Source: Planococcus citri
Lineage: Eukaryota; Arthropoda; Insecta; Hemiptera; Pseudococcidae
Assembly: GCF_950023065.1 (NCBI RefSeq)
Contig: NC_088680.1
Span: 9,908,559 to 9,972,558 of the forward strand
Direction: 5' to 3'
Length of the DNA: 64,000 bases
Part shown: one piece after another, positions 13,645 through 22,751 of the stretch
Layout of the letters: each line of letters starts with the position of its first letter
Numbering within the stretch: the stretch's first letter is position 1
The notes under the pieces: model-generated
What the model was told of the DNA's origin: nothing
Databases searched by the model: none
What the model saw: only the letters and a program-made list of their open reading frames with translations
Position numbers and translations under genes: made by a program

Positions 13645-15265
13645 GTTCAGATAGATAGATACATAGATAGCTTTTATTATTCAGTTCAGCGCAATTGCGC
13701 TATTCACGAATTTGACAAATAGGATACTTGAAAAATAACTTGAGAAAGAAAAGAGTTACGGCTAAGAGACCTAAAAAAAATTTTGAGGAAGTTTTGGTTT
13801 GAGTCTTGAAGGGCGATTTTGCCCGATATTGAAGCAGCAGGCAAGGGTGTTATCAGATAATTTGTTCAGGTATTTTTCAGTTACAGTTTTCAGAAAGTCG
13901 TCAATCGTTTCAATTTTGAGTTCACGTTGTATTTGAGCATTCTGGCAAAACCATGGAGCGTTAGTGGCGATTCGACAAAATTCATTTTGGAATATTTGAA
14001 GTTTTTTCTTGTTTGTTTTGGAGGTACCGTGCCACACTGGAGCCGCATATGTAAAAGTAGGATGAAGAATAGTCTTGTAGATTAGTAATGTTGTTTGGAT
14101 TTTCAAATGTGAACTTCTGTTGATTAGTGGGAAAAGTGTTTTGAGTTTGAAGTAGGTAGCTTTCAATTTCTGTGAGATGTGACTTGTGAAAGTGAGTCGT
14201 TCGTCAAGGAATACTCCAAGATATTTAACTGCTTCATCACTCCATTCTATCGTAGTGTCTTCAATATTAATGTTGCTGGTAGGGGTGCAGTGGTGTCTCA
14301 GCATGAAGATTTTTGTAACTGTTTTGTTTGGATTGAGTTCAAGTTTCCAGGATTTTAGCCAGGAGTTGGTGGTGTTGATACTTTGTTCGAGTTTGTTGAT
14401 CGCACTGGAGAGATTATTACTTTGGGTGCATAAGCAGGTGTCATCTGCAAATTGAAGAACTTCAGCATTTGATGAAGTTGTGATGTTGTTGCAGTAGATG
14501 TTGAAAAGTGTAGGGCATAGAACAGCTCCTTGAGGTATGCCTCTGAAGATAGGTTTAGGGTCCGAAAGTGAATTGTTCATGCGAATCTGGAAGTAGCAGT
14601 CTGATAAGAACAATTTGATGATAGGTATCAAATAAGTAATGAGGTACTTGAGTATTCTCCAATTTTTGTAGCAGACTGGAATGCCATATAGAGTCATAAG
14701 CTTGTTTAATGTCGAGGAACGCTGTGGCAGTGTATTGTTAATTTCAAAACCGCGGTGGATAATTTTGGTAAGACGATGGAGTTGGTGTGTTGTTGCTGTA
14801 TGTTTTGTTGGTGTGATTAGTTAAGCCCTTCAAGATGAAATGTTCTAGTAATTTGGAAAGTGAAGTCATTAGGCTGATTTGTCTATAGCTAGCAGGAGAA
14901 GTTGGATCAGAACTTTTTTTTGGGGATTAAAACGATGATTGCTTTTTTCCATTCTTATGGGAAATAGCCTTGTCTTAGACAAGCGTTGAAGATACCCCAG
15001 ATTACTTGAATACAGCAGATTGGCATTTTCTTGAGAAATTGATCATTTATGTTATCCAGGCTAGGTGATTTTTTAGTTTTAAGTTTTTTAATTCGAAACT
15101 TGAGTTCGGAGATGTTGGTGAATTTGTAATGCAAACACTGTGATTTTGCTGGTTGGATCACGTGGTTTATGTCTTGAGTATGAGGTTTGAAGCGGTTTTC
15201 AAAATAGTCAGCAAATAGTTTGCATTTATTGCTGTCACAGATGGCTGTGTGAGGTGTTTACGGAT
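13645..15265 (-). mobile_element. Jockey-like non-LTR retrotransposon, 5'-truncated, decayed
   Basis: On the minus strand the element runs from about 15260 (inside the RT region) to a 3' end near 13650. The 3' UTR contains an AATAAA signal (complement of 13673-13678), followed by a short (TATC)n-like tail that reads ATAGATAGATACATAGATAG on the plus strand. TTCAGA occurs at both margins (13646-13651 and 15265-15270) and might be a target duplication, but it is too short to rely on. The RT sequence is of the FADD, RGIPQGAVLCPTLFN type typical of the Jockey clade and is unrelated in detail to the RTE copies. Confidence 0.8.
13771..15258 (-). pseudogene. Jockey-like reverse transcriptase, frameshifted
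   Basis: The longest open part (14697 down to 13771, 308 codons) carries RGIPQGAVLCPTLFN, the catalytic LQFADDTCL, a NSWLKSWKLELNPNKT motif and VKYLGVFLDERLTF, then a C-terminal region ending shortly before the 3' UTR. Its apparent start Met is not the true start: the preceding motif FLDIKQAYDSIWH, with the first catalytic aspartate, is read in another frame across about 14680-14720. Further upstream (15161 to 14955) comes the KTKKSPSLDNINDQFLKK segment, ended by a stop at the FP*EWKKA site, then another frame change in an A-run near 14920. Several lesions make the copy inactive. Confidence 0.85.
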
Positions 15266-15730
15266 TCAGAATTCGTTAGAATATCAAAAAATTATAAAAA
15301 CTGAAAAAATAAAATAATTTTAAAAAATCAAAAAAATTGGTAACTTTTTTCAAAAAAATTTGAACTTTTTTTTGAAGTTAAAATTATCCAAATATAAAAT
15401 CTATCAAGGTTGCCACATTAAAAATGTTGAATTAAGGAACAGGATGGATGGGGTATGAAAATGAGGGACTTGCAACCTCAATGTAGCGTCCCTACCCCCT
15501 CCCCCGCAAGGAAATACAACAAAAGGCCTGGGCGTTTACTTATGTTACCTAATTGGTTTTTTTGATTCTTGAAAAATATTTTCTTATCAAATATTTCGCA
15601 TTATTCGTGTCAAAACATCAAAAGATATCGTCTCTAAAACATAGGAAATATTTTGAAACTCAGTGTTGCCAATTCTTATGATTACCATTGCAAATTTCAA
15701 AAAAAATATATAAATACACGTACCTAGTAC
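15266..15730. other. Non-coding interval
   Basis: AT-rich sequence with a C-rich run around 15485-15510. No gene or clear repeat is visible. Confidence 0.4.
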
Positions 15731-15733
15731 CTT

Positions 15734-16032
15734 GTGGTGCCCGGGTCTTTTATGGTAATTGTGGTGCCCGCTTACATAGAGGATCACATATATATGTATG
15801 ATAAAGGTGTTTTGATGCAGTTTGGATTTTTCATCATAGTTAGTCATAGTGGTGCCCGATACATAAACTTGGTACTTGTGGTGCCTGCCTCAAAATTTTT
15901 TTTTTCACCTTAGAGTGCATTTCACTTGATTCTGCATCGTTTTACATAAAAAACCTTGTGGTGCCCGATTTGGGCACCTCAAGCTCAAAACCGGGCACCA
16001 CAATGACTACGTATACTTAAAACGGGCACCAC
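15734..16032. repeat. Direct and inverted GTGGTGCCCG repeats
   Basis: GTGGTGCCCG occurs at 15734, 15761, 15849 and 15958, with a one-mismatch copy at 15878. Its complement CGGGCACCAC occurs at 15992 and 16023, each followed by AATGACTA. The direct copies face the inverted ones, so transcripts could fold into a hairpin. No flanking duplication or ORF is evident. The nature is unknown; it may be a decayed small transposon with internal repeats. Confidence 0.6.
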
Positions 16033-16781
16033 AATGACTAAGTTTAAATCTATATATATATGTTCACGACAGCACACTTATGAACCCATGTATGGGTTAA
16101 TCTTGCATAAGAAGTGAACCAGTAGGTTTACCAGCCTGGCTCACTTCGTAAAGGCTAAAGTTACATAACAAGTGAGCCACCTGTTTCAAACTAGTTTTGT
16201 CAAAGTTAGCTGCGCGCACCAAATGTTTCTCAGAGATGTTCGCTAGATGTAGTACTAACATGAGGCCTATAGAATAGGAAGTACTGGTCGGCATACTCAA
16301 AGCCCTGTTGAAATTGGGTATGCACGATGATAAATTTGACTAATGATTTTTCTGCATTTTATTGCTCTATGGGAATACTGTTGATACCAAAAATTTTGAT
16401 GTGGTTCAGACTTTTTGACAACCAAGCAATTTTCACAAAATTCAATATAGTTCAAAAAATTTTTAAATTTTTTTGAAAAAATTTTCTCCAAAAATTTTTT
16501 ATTCTGTTTCTTGATGCAGATAAATTATATATTTCAATGACTGTGCAATTAGAATTTCGATTAGTTAATTAGAACAGAAATTGAAAATGATTTTAAAAAT
16601 TTTGAAATTTTGAAAAATTGGCTCATAAGCCTACCGCGATGCCTATATATATATAACCTATATATCGCACCTTGAGAGTAATAAGGTCACATCTCAAAAT
16701 AGTGAAATTTACAGGAGAGCGATTTTCTTTTTTTTTTTTAAAAACTTGATTCATTATTTTTATCAACTTATAATTAATTGT
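16033..16781. other. Non-coding interval upstream of the RTE insertion
   Basis: AT-rich DNA with a short TA microsatellite near 16645-16665 and a poly-T run near 16730. No gene is recognised. It is the 5' flank of the full-length RTE element. Confidence 0.4.
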
Positions 16782-16792
16782 GAGGAATGAAT
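16782..16792 (+). repeat. Target-site duplication, left copy (GAGGAATGAAT)
   Basis: The 11-base word GAGGAATGAAT stands immediately left of the full-length RTE element and recurs immediately after its 3' tail at 20229-20239. Its first two bases overlap the ACGACGA tail, so 9-11 bases are duplicated. It marks the insertion and fixes the element's ends. Confidence 0.85.
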
Positions 16793-17257
16793 GCCTCGCG
16801 AGGGCATAGGTTGTTGTCGCTAGAGGTAGTCTCTAGGTAGTAGCTCGGATCATCAAGAGGAGCCAGTCCCCGAGGACAGATGAGAAGGCGAAGACAACAC
16901 CAGGGGTATTCTGCGCGTCCACGTCGTGCGGGGTGGTAACATGTTGCTGTTCGATGGACTCGGAATCGATAAACATGGCCAAAGCAGAATTCTCCAGTGG
17001 GTGGAACGACGGGGAGGAGTGGCAAGCTGAAGGCCAAACCTCTACATAAATACCGGATTACAAACAAGAATGCATAACAGCTGCAGAACACCAACAACTC
17101 ACTTGTTCCAGCCCCAGGGAAGCTCAAGGGCTTCAGAGTGAGAAGGCGAATACCAGCGCCTAAAAACTGGCACATTCAGCTAAGGGAGCAAACCCCAACA
17201 GAAAACCATGGTGGAAGGCAACGGGAAACCAACACCATTATATCTCCCTAGAATTAT
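16793..17257 (+). promoter_or_regulatory. 5' UTR / probable internal promoter of the RTE element
   Basis: This 465-base leader is much richer in GC than the surrounding DNA and begins GCCTCGCGAGGG, a short palindrome at the very 5' end. Non-LTR elements carry their promoter downstream of the transcription start, so activity is expected here; I see no TATA box. Near its end is GGTGGAAGGCAACGGGAAAC, a segment I have seen upstream of related insect RTE ORFs. An upstream ATG at 17208 is out of frame with the main ORF. An antisense ORF across the leader is treated as chance. Confidence 0.6.
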
Positions 17258-20179
17258 ATGGACATCAATTCAGCAATGGCCCTAAGTCTCCGTCAGGCTG
17301 ATCCTCATCCGCCAAGGCAGCCGGATAGGGTGCTAAGAATACGCGGAGTTAAAACAAGGCGGAACAACATCAACATCGCAACCTGGAACGTACGAACCTT
17401 GTATAAAATTGGACAACTTGCCAATGTAATCAAGGAAGCCAGGAGATTAAAAATCGACGTATTAGGAATAAGCGAGACCCGATGGACTGGAAATGGCAGA
17501 AACCGGGTAGATAAGGATTACGAAATGATCTACGCTGGAAAAGACACACACGAACTAGGTGTGGGTATATTAATACATACCAGAATCAGCGATAAAATCA
17601 GTGCCATAATTCCAAAATCAGAGAGGATAATATTTGTGAGATTGGAGGTCAAGCCAAAACCAATCGTGATAATCCAAGTTTATGCGCCAACAGCAGAAAG
17701 CAGTACAGCAGAAATCAATAACTTCTACAATGACCTAGAAGAAGTAATGAATTGCTCAAAAAACAATGATGTTGTGTTTTTGATGGGAGACTTCAATGCC
17801 AAAGTCGGGAATGATCATGGTAGCCAAGTGGCAGGGAAGCACGCACTTGGAGAGCAGAATGAAAGAGGAGAAATGCTCGTAGAGTTCGCAGAAAGACACG
17901 ATCTAATAATATGCAATACCTGGTTCAAACAACATGCAAGAAGATTATACACATGGGTCAGTCCTGGAGATCGAGCCAGAAACCAGATAGACTACATTCT
18001 TGTAAAAAGAAGATTCAAGAACATGGTGAAGAACTGTCATACATATCCTGGTGCTGACTGCAACACTGACCATAAGCTACTGGCTGCAAAATGCCAGATA
18101 GTCATGAAGAGCCAGAAGAAGAGCAAAGAACAATACCAACAACTTGACATTGCAAAGATCAAATCAAAGCATGTGCAGAAGAAATTCCAAGAAGAACTGG
18201 AAAAACAAAAGGAAGACAAGTTGGAAGAAGAACAAGGTATTGAAGAGAAGTGGCAAGAATGGAAGCGAAAGGTTAAAAAAGCAGCAGAAAAGTCTATTCC
18301 ACTCAAAGATAAAAGAAAACACAAACCATGGATAACTCAAGAGATACTGGATCTGATGGAAGAACGAAGGAATGCAAACAGACCAAGTAGTGAATACACA
18401 GAACTAAATCACAAGATCATGGGAATGTGCAGAATGGCCAAAAATGAATGGTATGAGGAGAAGTGTCGAGAAGTAGAAGAACTGGAGAAAAGACACAACT
18501 CTAGAGAAATGCATACCAAAGTGAAGCAGATGATGGCTGCCCATAAGAAAAGGAGAAGTGGAATAGCATACATGCGAAGAAAAGACGGAAAGTATTGTGT
18601 TAACAATCAAGAAACAGAAGAGGTCTGGATCAGCTACATACAGGAACTGTATGGAGATGACACACGTCCGGCTCAAATGGAAGTTTCATCCACAGAGGAG
18701 GCACCACGAATCGAAATGTGGGAGCTGAGAAATGCGGTGAAGAGAGCCAGAAACCACAAAGCAGTGGGGGAAGATCTCATACCAGTAGACTTGATTAAAC
18801 ATCTAACACCTGAGTACGAAAAAGAACTGCTGAAGATGATAAATGAGATATACGATGAAGGTACACTGCCTAAGGACTTCAAAGCAGTAAATTTTGTACC
18901 AATACCGAAGAAAAATAACTCGCAAAAATGCTCTGAATATAGAACCATCGCATTAATGAGCCATGCTCTAAAGCTACTACTATCCATCATAAATGCCAGA
19001 ATTGAAAAGAAGATAGACGAAAATCTAAGCGAAACACAATATGGCTTTGTAGCAAAAAAAGGGACGAGAGATGCAATTGCCCTGCTGAAAGTGATCATCC
19101 AAAGAGCACTGAATGCAAACAGGGAAATTATTGCTTGCTTCGTCGACTATGAAAAAGCATTTGATCGTGTCAACCATGAGAGGATGCTGGAGATCCTGAA
19201 GAAATACAATATCGATGACAAAGACCTGCGGATAATCAAGAACTTGTACTGGGAGCAGAGCGCAAATATCAAGTTTGGAACTGAGTACTCGGAGAATAGA
19301 TGTGGTATAAAGAGAGGCGTGAGACAAGGATGCCCCCTCTCACCTAGGCTGTTCAACGTGTACGCAGAAGAAATAATGAGAGAAGCGCGAATCAAACAAA
19401 TGGGATTCAAGATCAACGGCAAGAGAATAAATGAAATAAGCTACGCAGACGACAAAGTGATCCTTGCTGAAACAGAAGCGCAGATGCAGAAAATGATCAA
19501 CCAAATCAACAGTGCTGGATTAAAATATGGAATGAAGATAAATGCAGGCAAGACCAAGGTGATGAGATTTACAAAAGGAGACTTCAAGGAGGTCAAAATC
19601 AACATCGGAACTCAAGAAATTGAAAATGTAAATCAGTTCAGATACCTTGGAGCACTGATAAATAATGATGGTAGAGATCATAAAGAAATTAAATCACGGA
19701 TTGGAATGGCAAAAAGCGCCTTTAACAACCTAGCCAATGTGCTGGGAAATCGAACGATGAGTCTAGCTCTGAGAAAGAGAATTATGCGATGCTACGTATG
19801 GACCGTTCTGAAGTATTCCTGTGAAACATGGACCATGAGTGCAGAATGCGAGAAGAAAGTATCTGCTTTTGAGATGTGGTGCTATCGAAGGCTACTACGG
19901 ATCTCATGGAAGGACTTCATCACCAACCAGGAAGTATTAGCAAGAATAGGAGAGGAGCGGAAAGTCGTAGTAGAAGATATAAAGAACAGAAAGCTAAAGT
20001 ATCTAGCTCATAAAATACGAGAAAACGGTATTTTCATGCTAGCGGTACAGGGGAAAATTCAAGGAAGAACTACAAGAGGGAGGAAACGATCGGAGATGTT
20101 AACAACAAACTCACCGGCCAACTCTCCCTGTAAGACCCTGAAAGAAACTATCAGATACGCTAGAAACCGGCTGATATAG
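17258..20179 (+). CDS. RTE-type endonuclease/reverse transcriptase, intact
   Basis: This 973-residue protein carries out target-primed reverse transcription of its own RNA. Residues ~38-280 form an APE-type endonuclease: ATWNVRTL (Asn44), ISETRW (Glu73), VYAPT (141-145), GDFN (Asp178, Asn180), NQIDY (Asp245) and the TDH pair (Asp271, His272). Residues ~285-430 are a charged, Lys/Glu-rich, probably helical linker. The reverse transcriptase occupies ~485-800, with NHKAVGEDLIP, PIPKKNN, YRTIALMS, QYGFVAKKGTRDA, FVDYEKAFDRVNH (Asp630), RQGCPLSPRLFNVYA, catalytic SYADDK (Asp731, Asp732) and FRYLGALINNDGR. The C-terminal part has AFEMWCYRRLLRISW, as in RTE proteins. All catalytic residues I can check are present and there is no lesion. 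I chose the start because it is the first in-frame ATG ahead of the endonuclease. Whether it is still active cannot be told from sequence. Confidence 0.95.
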   Translation: MDINSAMALSLRQADPHPPRQPDRVLRIRGVKTRRNNINIATWNVRTLYKIGQLANVIKEARRLKIDVLGISETRWTGNGRNRVDKDYEMIYAGKDTHELGVGILIHTRISDKISAIIPKSERIIFVRLEVKPKPIVIIQVYAPTAESSTAEINNFYNDLEEVMNCSKNNDVVFLMGDFNAKVGNDHGSQVAGKHALGEQNERGEMLVEFAERHDLIICNTWFKQHARRLYTWVSPGDRARNQIDYILVKRRFKNMVKNCHTYPGADCNTDHKLLAAKCQIVMKSQKKSKEQYQQLDIAKIKSKHVQKKFQEELEKQKEDKLEEEQGIEEKWQEWKRKVKKAAEKSIPLKDKRKHKPWITQEILDLMEERRNANRPSSEYTELNHKIMGMCRMAKNEWYEEKCREVEELEKRHNSREMHTKVKQMMAAHKKRRSGIAYMRRKDGKYCVNNQETEEVWISYIQELYGDDTRPAQMEVSSTEEAPRIEMWELRNAVKRARNHKAVGEDLIPVDLIKHLTPEYEKELLKMINEIYDEGTLPKDFKAVNFVPIPKKNNSQKCSEYRTIALMSHALKLLLSIINARIEKKIDENLSETQYGFVAKKGTRDAIALLKVIIQRALNANREIIACFVDYEKAFDRVNHERMLEILKKYNIDDKDLRIIKNLYWEQSANIKFGTEYSENRCGIKRGVRQGCPLSPRLFNVYAEEIMREARIKQMGFKINGKRINEISYADDKVILAETEAQMQKMINQINSAGLKYGMKINAGKTKVMRFTKGDFKEVKINIGTQEIENVNQFRYLGALINNDGRDHKEIKSRIGMAKSAFNNLANVLGNRTMSLALRKRIMRCYVWTVLKYSCETWTMSAECEKKVSAFEMWCYRRLLRISWKDFITNQEVLARIGEERKVVVEDIKNRKLKYLAHKIRENGIFMLAVQGKIQGRTTRGRKRSEMLTTNSPANSPCKTLKETIRYARNRLI

Positions 20180-20228
20180 ATGGAAGTATACGCTATCTCC
20201 TGTAAAGGAGCGCGACTACGACGACGAC

Positions 20229-20239
20229 GAGGAATGAAT
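20229..20239 (+). repeat. Target-site duplication, right copy (GAGGAATGAAT)
   Basis: Second copy of the 11-base word, directly after the ACG tail; compare 16782-16792. The sequence beyond it (AGCACCTCATT) is not shared with the left side. Confidence 0.85.
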
Positions 20240-20929
20240 AGCACCTCATTTTAAAGATCTGGTATCCTACCTTCATTTAGCATAAGAACACTTTGAAAAA
20301 TAAAATCTTAAAGAGGAAATATTTCAATGTTTGGAAAACATTTTGAGTTATAACCTTTCATTAAAGTTGATGTGGAGACGAAAGGAAGCGTCCAAAAAAA
20401 ATTTCATGTTAACAAAGTTGTAGAGAATTAAATTTCCAATCGACGTAATGTCATTAGTTTTTTTCTAGAGTGCTTAGTTTTTGAGTTTTTCTCAAAAAAC
20501 TAAAATTTCATGATATCTGCAAATTCATTTTTCTAAAAAGTGATCAATTTAAAAAATTTTTTCCATTTGGTACAAACCAATAAAAAATGCACTCCTTGTG
20601 ACTATTTCTAACTAACAAACATTCAAAACAATCAAAACTATTTGTTAACACTTTGTATGTGCGAAATTTGCTCAAAAAAGGTGGAGTTTTTTGAGATGTA
20701 CCCTTATAACTCCAAACAACTTGCAATGTTGTTGAGATTTTGAGTTAGGCCATTTGCGTTTTTTACAAGATCTAGATAATGTACCCAACTCAAAGTGTAA
20801 TTTTTGGTTGAGGGGGTGTCATACAAACCCAAAAAATGCAAAAACATCAAAATCAAATTTTTTTGAGATGTGACTTTATTACTCCCGAGGTGCGATATTA
20901 AACTTTTGGCAATTTTTCTCGATTTTTTG
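20240..20929. other. Non-coding interval
   Basis: AT-rich DNA with poly-T/poly-A runs. No gene recognised. It leads into a dispersed repeat copy. Confidence 0.4.
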
Positions 20930-21360
20930 AGATTTGCAATAATTCCAACTAGAAAATTGGCACCACTTAATTCCAAAATATTTCTTCAGTTTCAGAAATG
21001 ATATCTTTCAATAATTGGGTTAAATTAATGTGAAGTATTTCAAAAGGAACAATTTTCAAAACACGAATTTACTCAAAAATAATTGATTTGCAAATTTTTA
21101 ACCGCTCAGTAGGCCCCTAAAAGTGACCTTGATTCCAGTGGCAATGACCTAGGTCGACTCAGAATCTGAAATTTCATTCTTTAGTACTGAGTCATCTTCC
21201 TCAAAACAGGTTGGTAGGCAGGCTAGAACGAGAAAACCACGATTTTTTTTCGAAAATTCCCTCTCTTTGAGGATCCATATCCCCTTTCCAGTCGCATCTC
21301 TGGAGTCAAGAAGTTTTCTGAGTGACTGTTGACTCAAATTGATGGTCTCCACTGAATTTG
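20930..21360 (+). repeat. Dispersed repeat D, copy 1
   Basis: The segment matches 34010-34430 on the same strand over roughly 420 bases with many substitutions and small gaps. Shared landmarks in order are AATGATATCTTT, TTTTTAACC followed by CAG, GGCAATG next to CTNGGTCGA, CAGAATCT, TCGA/TTGAGGATCCA and GTGACT. It has no coding capacity. The order-preserving similarity shows an old interspersed repeat of unknown class. Confidence 0.65.
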
Positions 21361-21905
21361 GTCAAAATCCTCCAAAAATTGCAGTTAAAATTTCTGTTGA
21401 CACATTTTTAGGAAAAATATTTTTTGAAATTGGATCAATATACCCAACTGGAGGCTCGAACCATTTGAAGAAGGAGGAGAAGGAGAAAGAGGAGAAAAAC
21501 ACCAATAAATTGAGTCCAAAAATTCAGTAAATATTTGAGCTAGCCTCCCAGAATGTGCTGCAATCGACATGTCACATCAAATACTTATCATTTTTTATTT
21601 CCTCTCAAAAATGTAGAGGTAGTTGAAGGGGCATTGAGGGATCTTATCTCCAAAAATAACCAATACATAGATTTGTATTTTAACTTAACACTTTCAAAAT
21701 CCATAGAGACAATGTGTGACACATGGTTTTCAATTTTTTAATATTTTGAACACATTTAAGGGCACTGAAGGTGAGAAGAAGAGATAGGTCATAAGGGGTT
21801 TCCATCACAACTTTTTATATTTTTTGAATTTTATTGGTCAAAATTACATAAAGAATTCTGGGATTTGAGCCTTCAAATTTTGGAAATTACCAAAACTGCC
21901 CCATC
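21361..21905. other. Non-coding interval
   Basis: AT-rich, with a purine-rich GAAGAAGGAGGAG stretch near 21470-21500. No gene recognised. Confidence 0.4.
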
Positions 21906-22155
21906 GTGCCTAGTCTGGCACTGCATAAGTGTAAAATTGCAAATATACGGTGCCAGGTTGGGCACTGTATAAAGTCATTCATAGAGTGCCTAGTCTGGCA
22001 CTGCATGAGTGCAATGAAAAATTGCAAATATGAATCTACAATAAGAAAGAGTTTATATAGTGCCTCACCTGGCACCGTCTATATGCAATTTTCTGCTTTG
22101 GCAGTGCCTAGCCTGGCACTAAGTATTACATCGTAAGCAGCGCCGGTCCTGGCAC
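21906..22155. repeat. Six GTGCC-N6-GGCAC palindromes in a duplicated 154-bp block
   Basis: Sixteen-base interrupted palindromes occur at 21906-21921, 21950-21965, 21986-22001, 22060-22075, 22104-22119 and 22140-22155 (the last starts GCGCC). The six-base centres are TAGTCT, AGGTTG, TAGTCT, TCACCT, TAGCCT and GGTCCT. Start-to-start distances are 44, 36, 74, 44 and 36, so a three-palindrome block is repeated with an exact 154-bp period. Sequence between palindromes has diverged, while the arms are kept in five of six copies and nearly so in the sixth. This suggests the arms were constrained or served as a protein-binding site or hairpin. Function is unknown. Confidence 0.75.
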
Positions 22156-22170
22156 TGTCGCGTATTTCGG

Positions 22171-22690
22171 TCGTTTTTATTACCTGCGTCGGAAATGCAC
22201 CTGCAGTTTAGAAGCCCCCCCGTCGTTTTATTACCTGCGTCAAACATCTGCACTCCTGGCCAAATGGTGTGCCTAATCCCCTCCCGTACACCCCTTCACA
22301 ATTTTATTACCTGAATTCCAACACCTGCCCTCTGGGTCAAATTCTAAACATTTGGCAAGAGCAGATGTTCGAACTCAGGTAATAAAAATAGGGGGGGATT
22401 TATTGACTTCGGGAGGAGTTCAGTCTTCTGGTCGTTTTTATTACCTGCGTCGGAAATGCACCTGCAGTTTAGAAGCCCCCCCGTCGTTTTATTACCTGCG
22501 TCAAACATCTGCACTCCTGGCCAAATGGTGTGCCTAATCCCCTCCCGTACACCCCTTCACAATTTTATTACCTGAATTCCAACACCTGCCCTCTGGGTCA
22601 AATTCTAAACATTTGGCAAGAGCAGATGTTCGAACTCAGGTAATAAAAATAGGGGGGGGGGATTTATTGACTTCGGGAGAAGTTCAGTCT
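22171..22690. repeat. 261-bp tandem duplication with internal 13-bp terminal inverted repeats
   Basis: Two nearly identical units start at 22171 and 22432. Each is bounded by TTTTTATTACCTG (22174-22186; 22435-22447) and its complement CAGGTAATAAAAA (22376-22388; 22637-22649). Inside, a second TTTTATTACCTG at 22226 starts an arm of about 26 bases that pairs imperfectly with 22361-22387, extended by TGGCCAAATG against CATTTGGCAA. Each unit can thus fold into a long hairpin and resembles a small MITE. The second unit runs into the presumed promoter of the small gene that follows. Both units contain GAGTTCAGTCTTC or its one-base variant. Confidence 0.8.
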
Positions 22691-22751
22691 TCTTCTTTCT
22701 CATTTCACCATCACTCGTCGTACAAGTCAGACCTCGAGCTCTCTTCCTACT
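22660..22751 (+). promoter_or_regulatory. Presumed promoter and 5' UTR of the small spliced gene
   Basis: TCAGT at 22684-22688 matches the arthropod initiator consensus (TCAGT/TCATT) and lies 64 bases upstream of the ATG at 22752, after which a pyrimidine-rich, repeat-free leader follows. There is no canonical TATA box; TTTATT lies about 20 bases upstream. The same TTCAGTCTTC word occurs one repeat unit earlier (near 22420), so the promoter may be duplicated. The assignment rests on motif and position only. Confidence 0.35.

Larger units (their letters stand above)
16793..20230 (+). mobile_element. Full-length RTE-type non-LTR retrotransposon
   Basis: The element is about 3.44 kb: a 465-base 5' UTR, one 973-codon ORF and a short 3' UTR of about 50 bases ending in an ACG repeat (TACGACGACGACGA). 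A target-site duplication flanks it. One ORF with N-terminal endonuclease and central reverse transcriptase, total size near 3.3-3.5 kb, a very short 3' UTR and a simple-repeat tail instead of poly-A are hallmarks of the RTE clade (BovB/RTE group). Insect copies of such proteins are often mislabelled craniofacial development protein 2-like. The uninterrupted ORF and clean duplication indicate recent insertion. Confidence 0.93.

Noticed and set aside
16774..17175. 133-codon minus-strand ORF over the RTE 5' leader
   Set aside because: Antisense to the element's UTR and crossing its 5' boundary and target duplication; no domain. An antisense transcript is not excluded.
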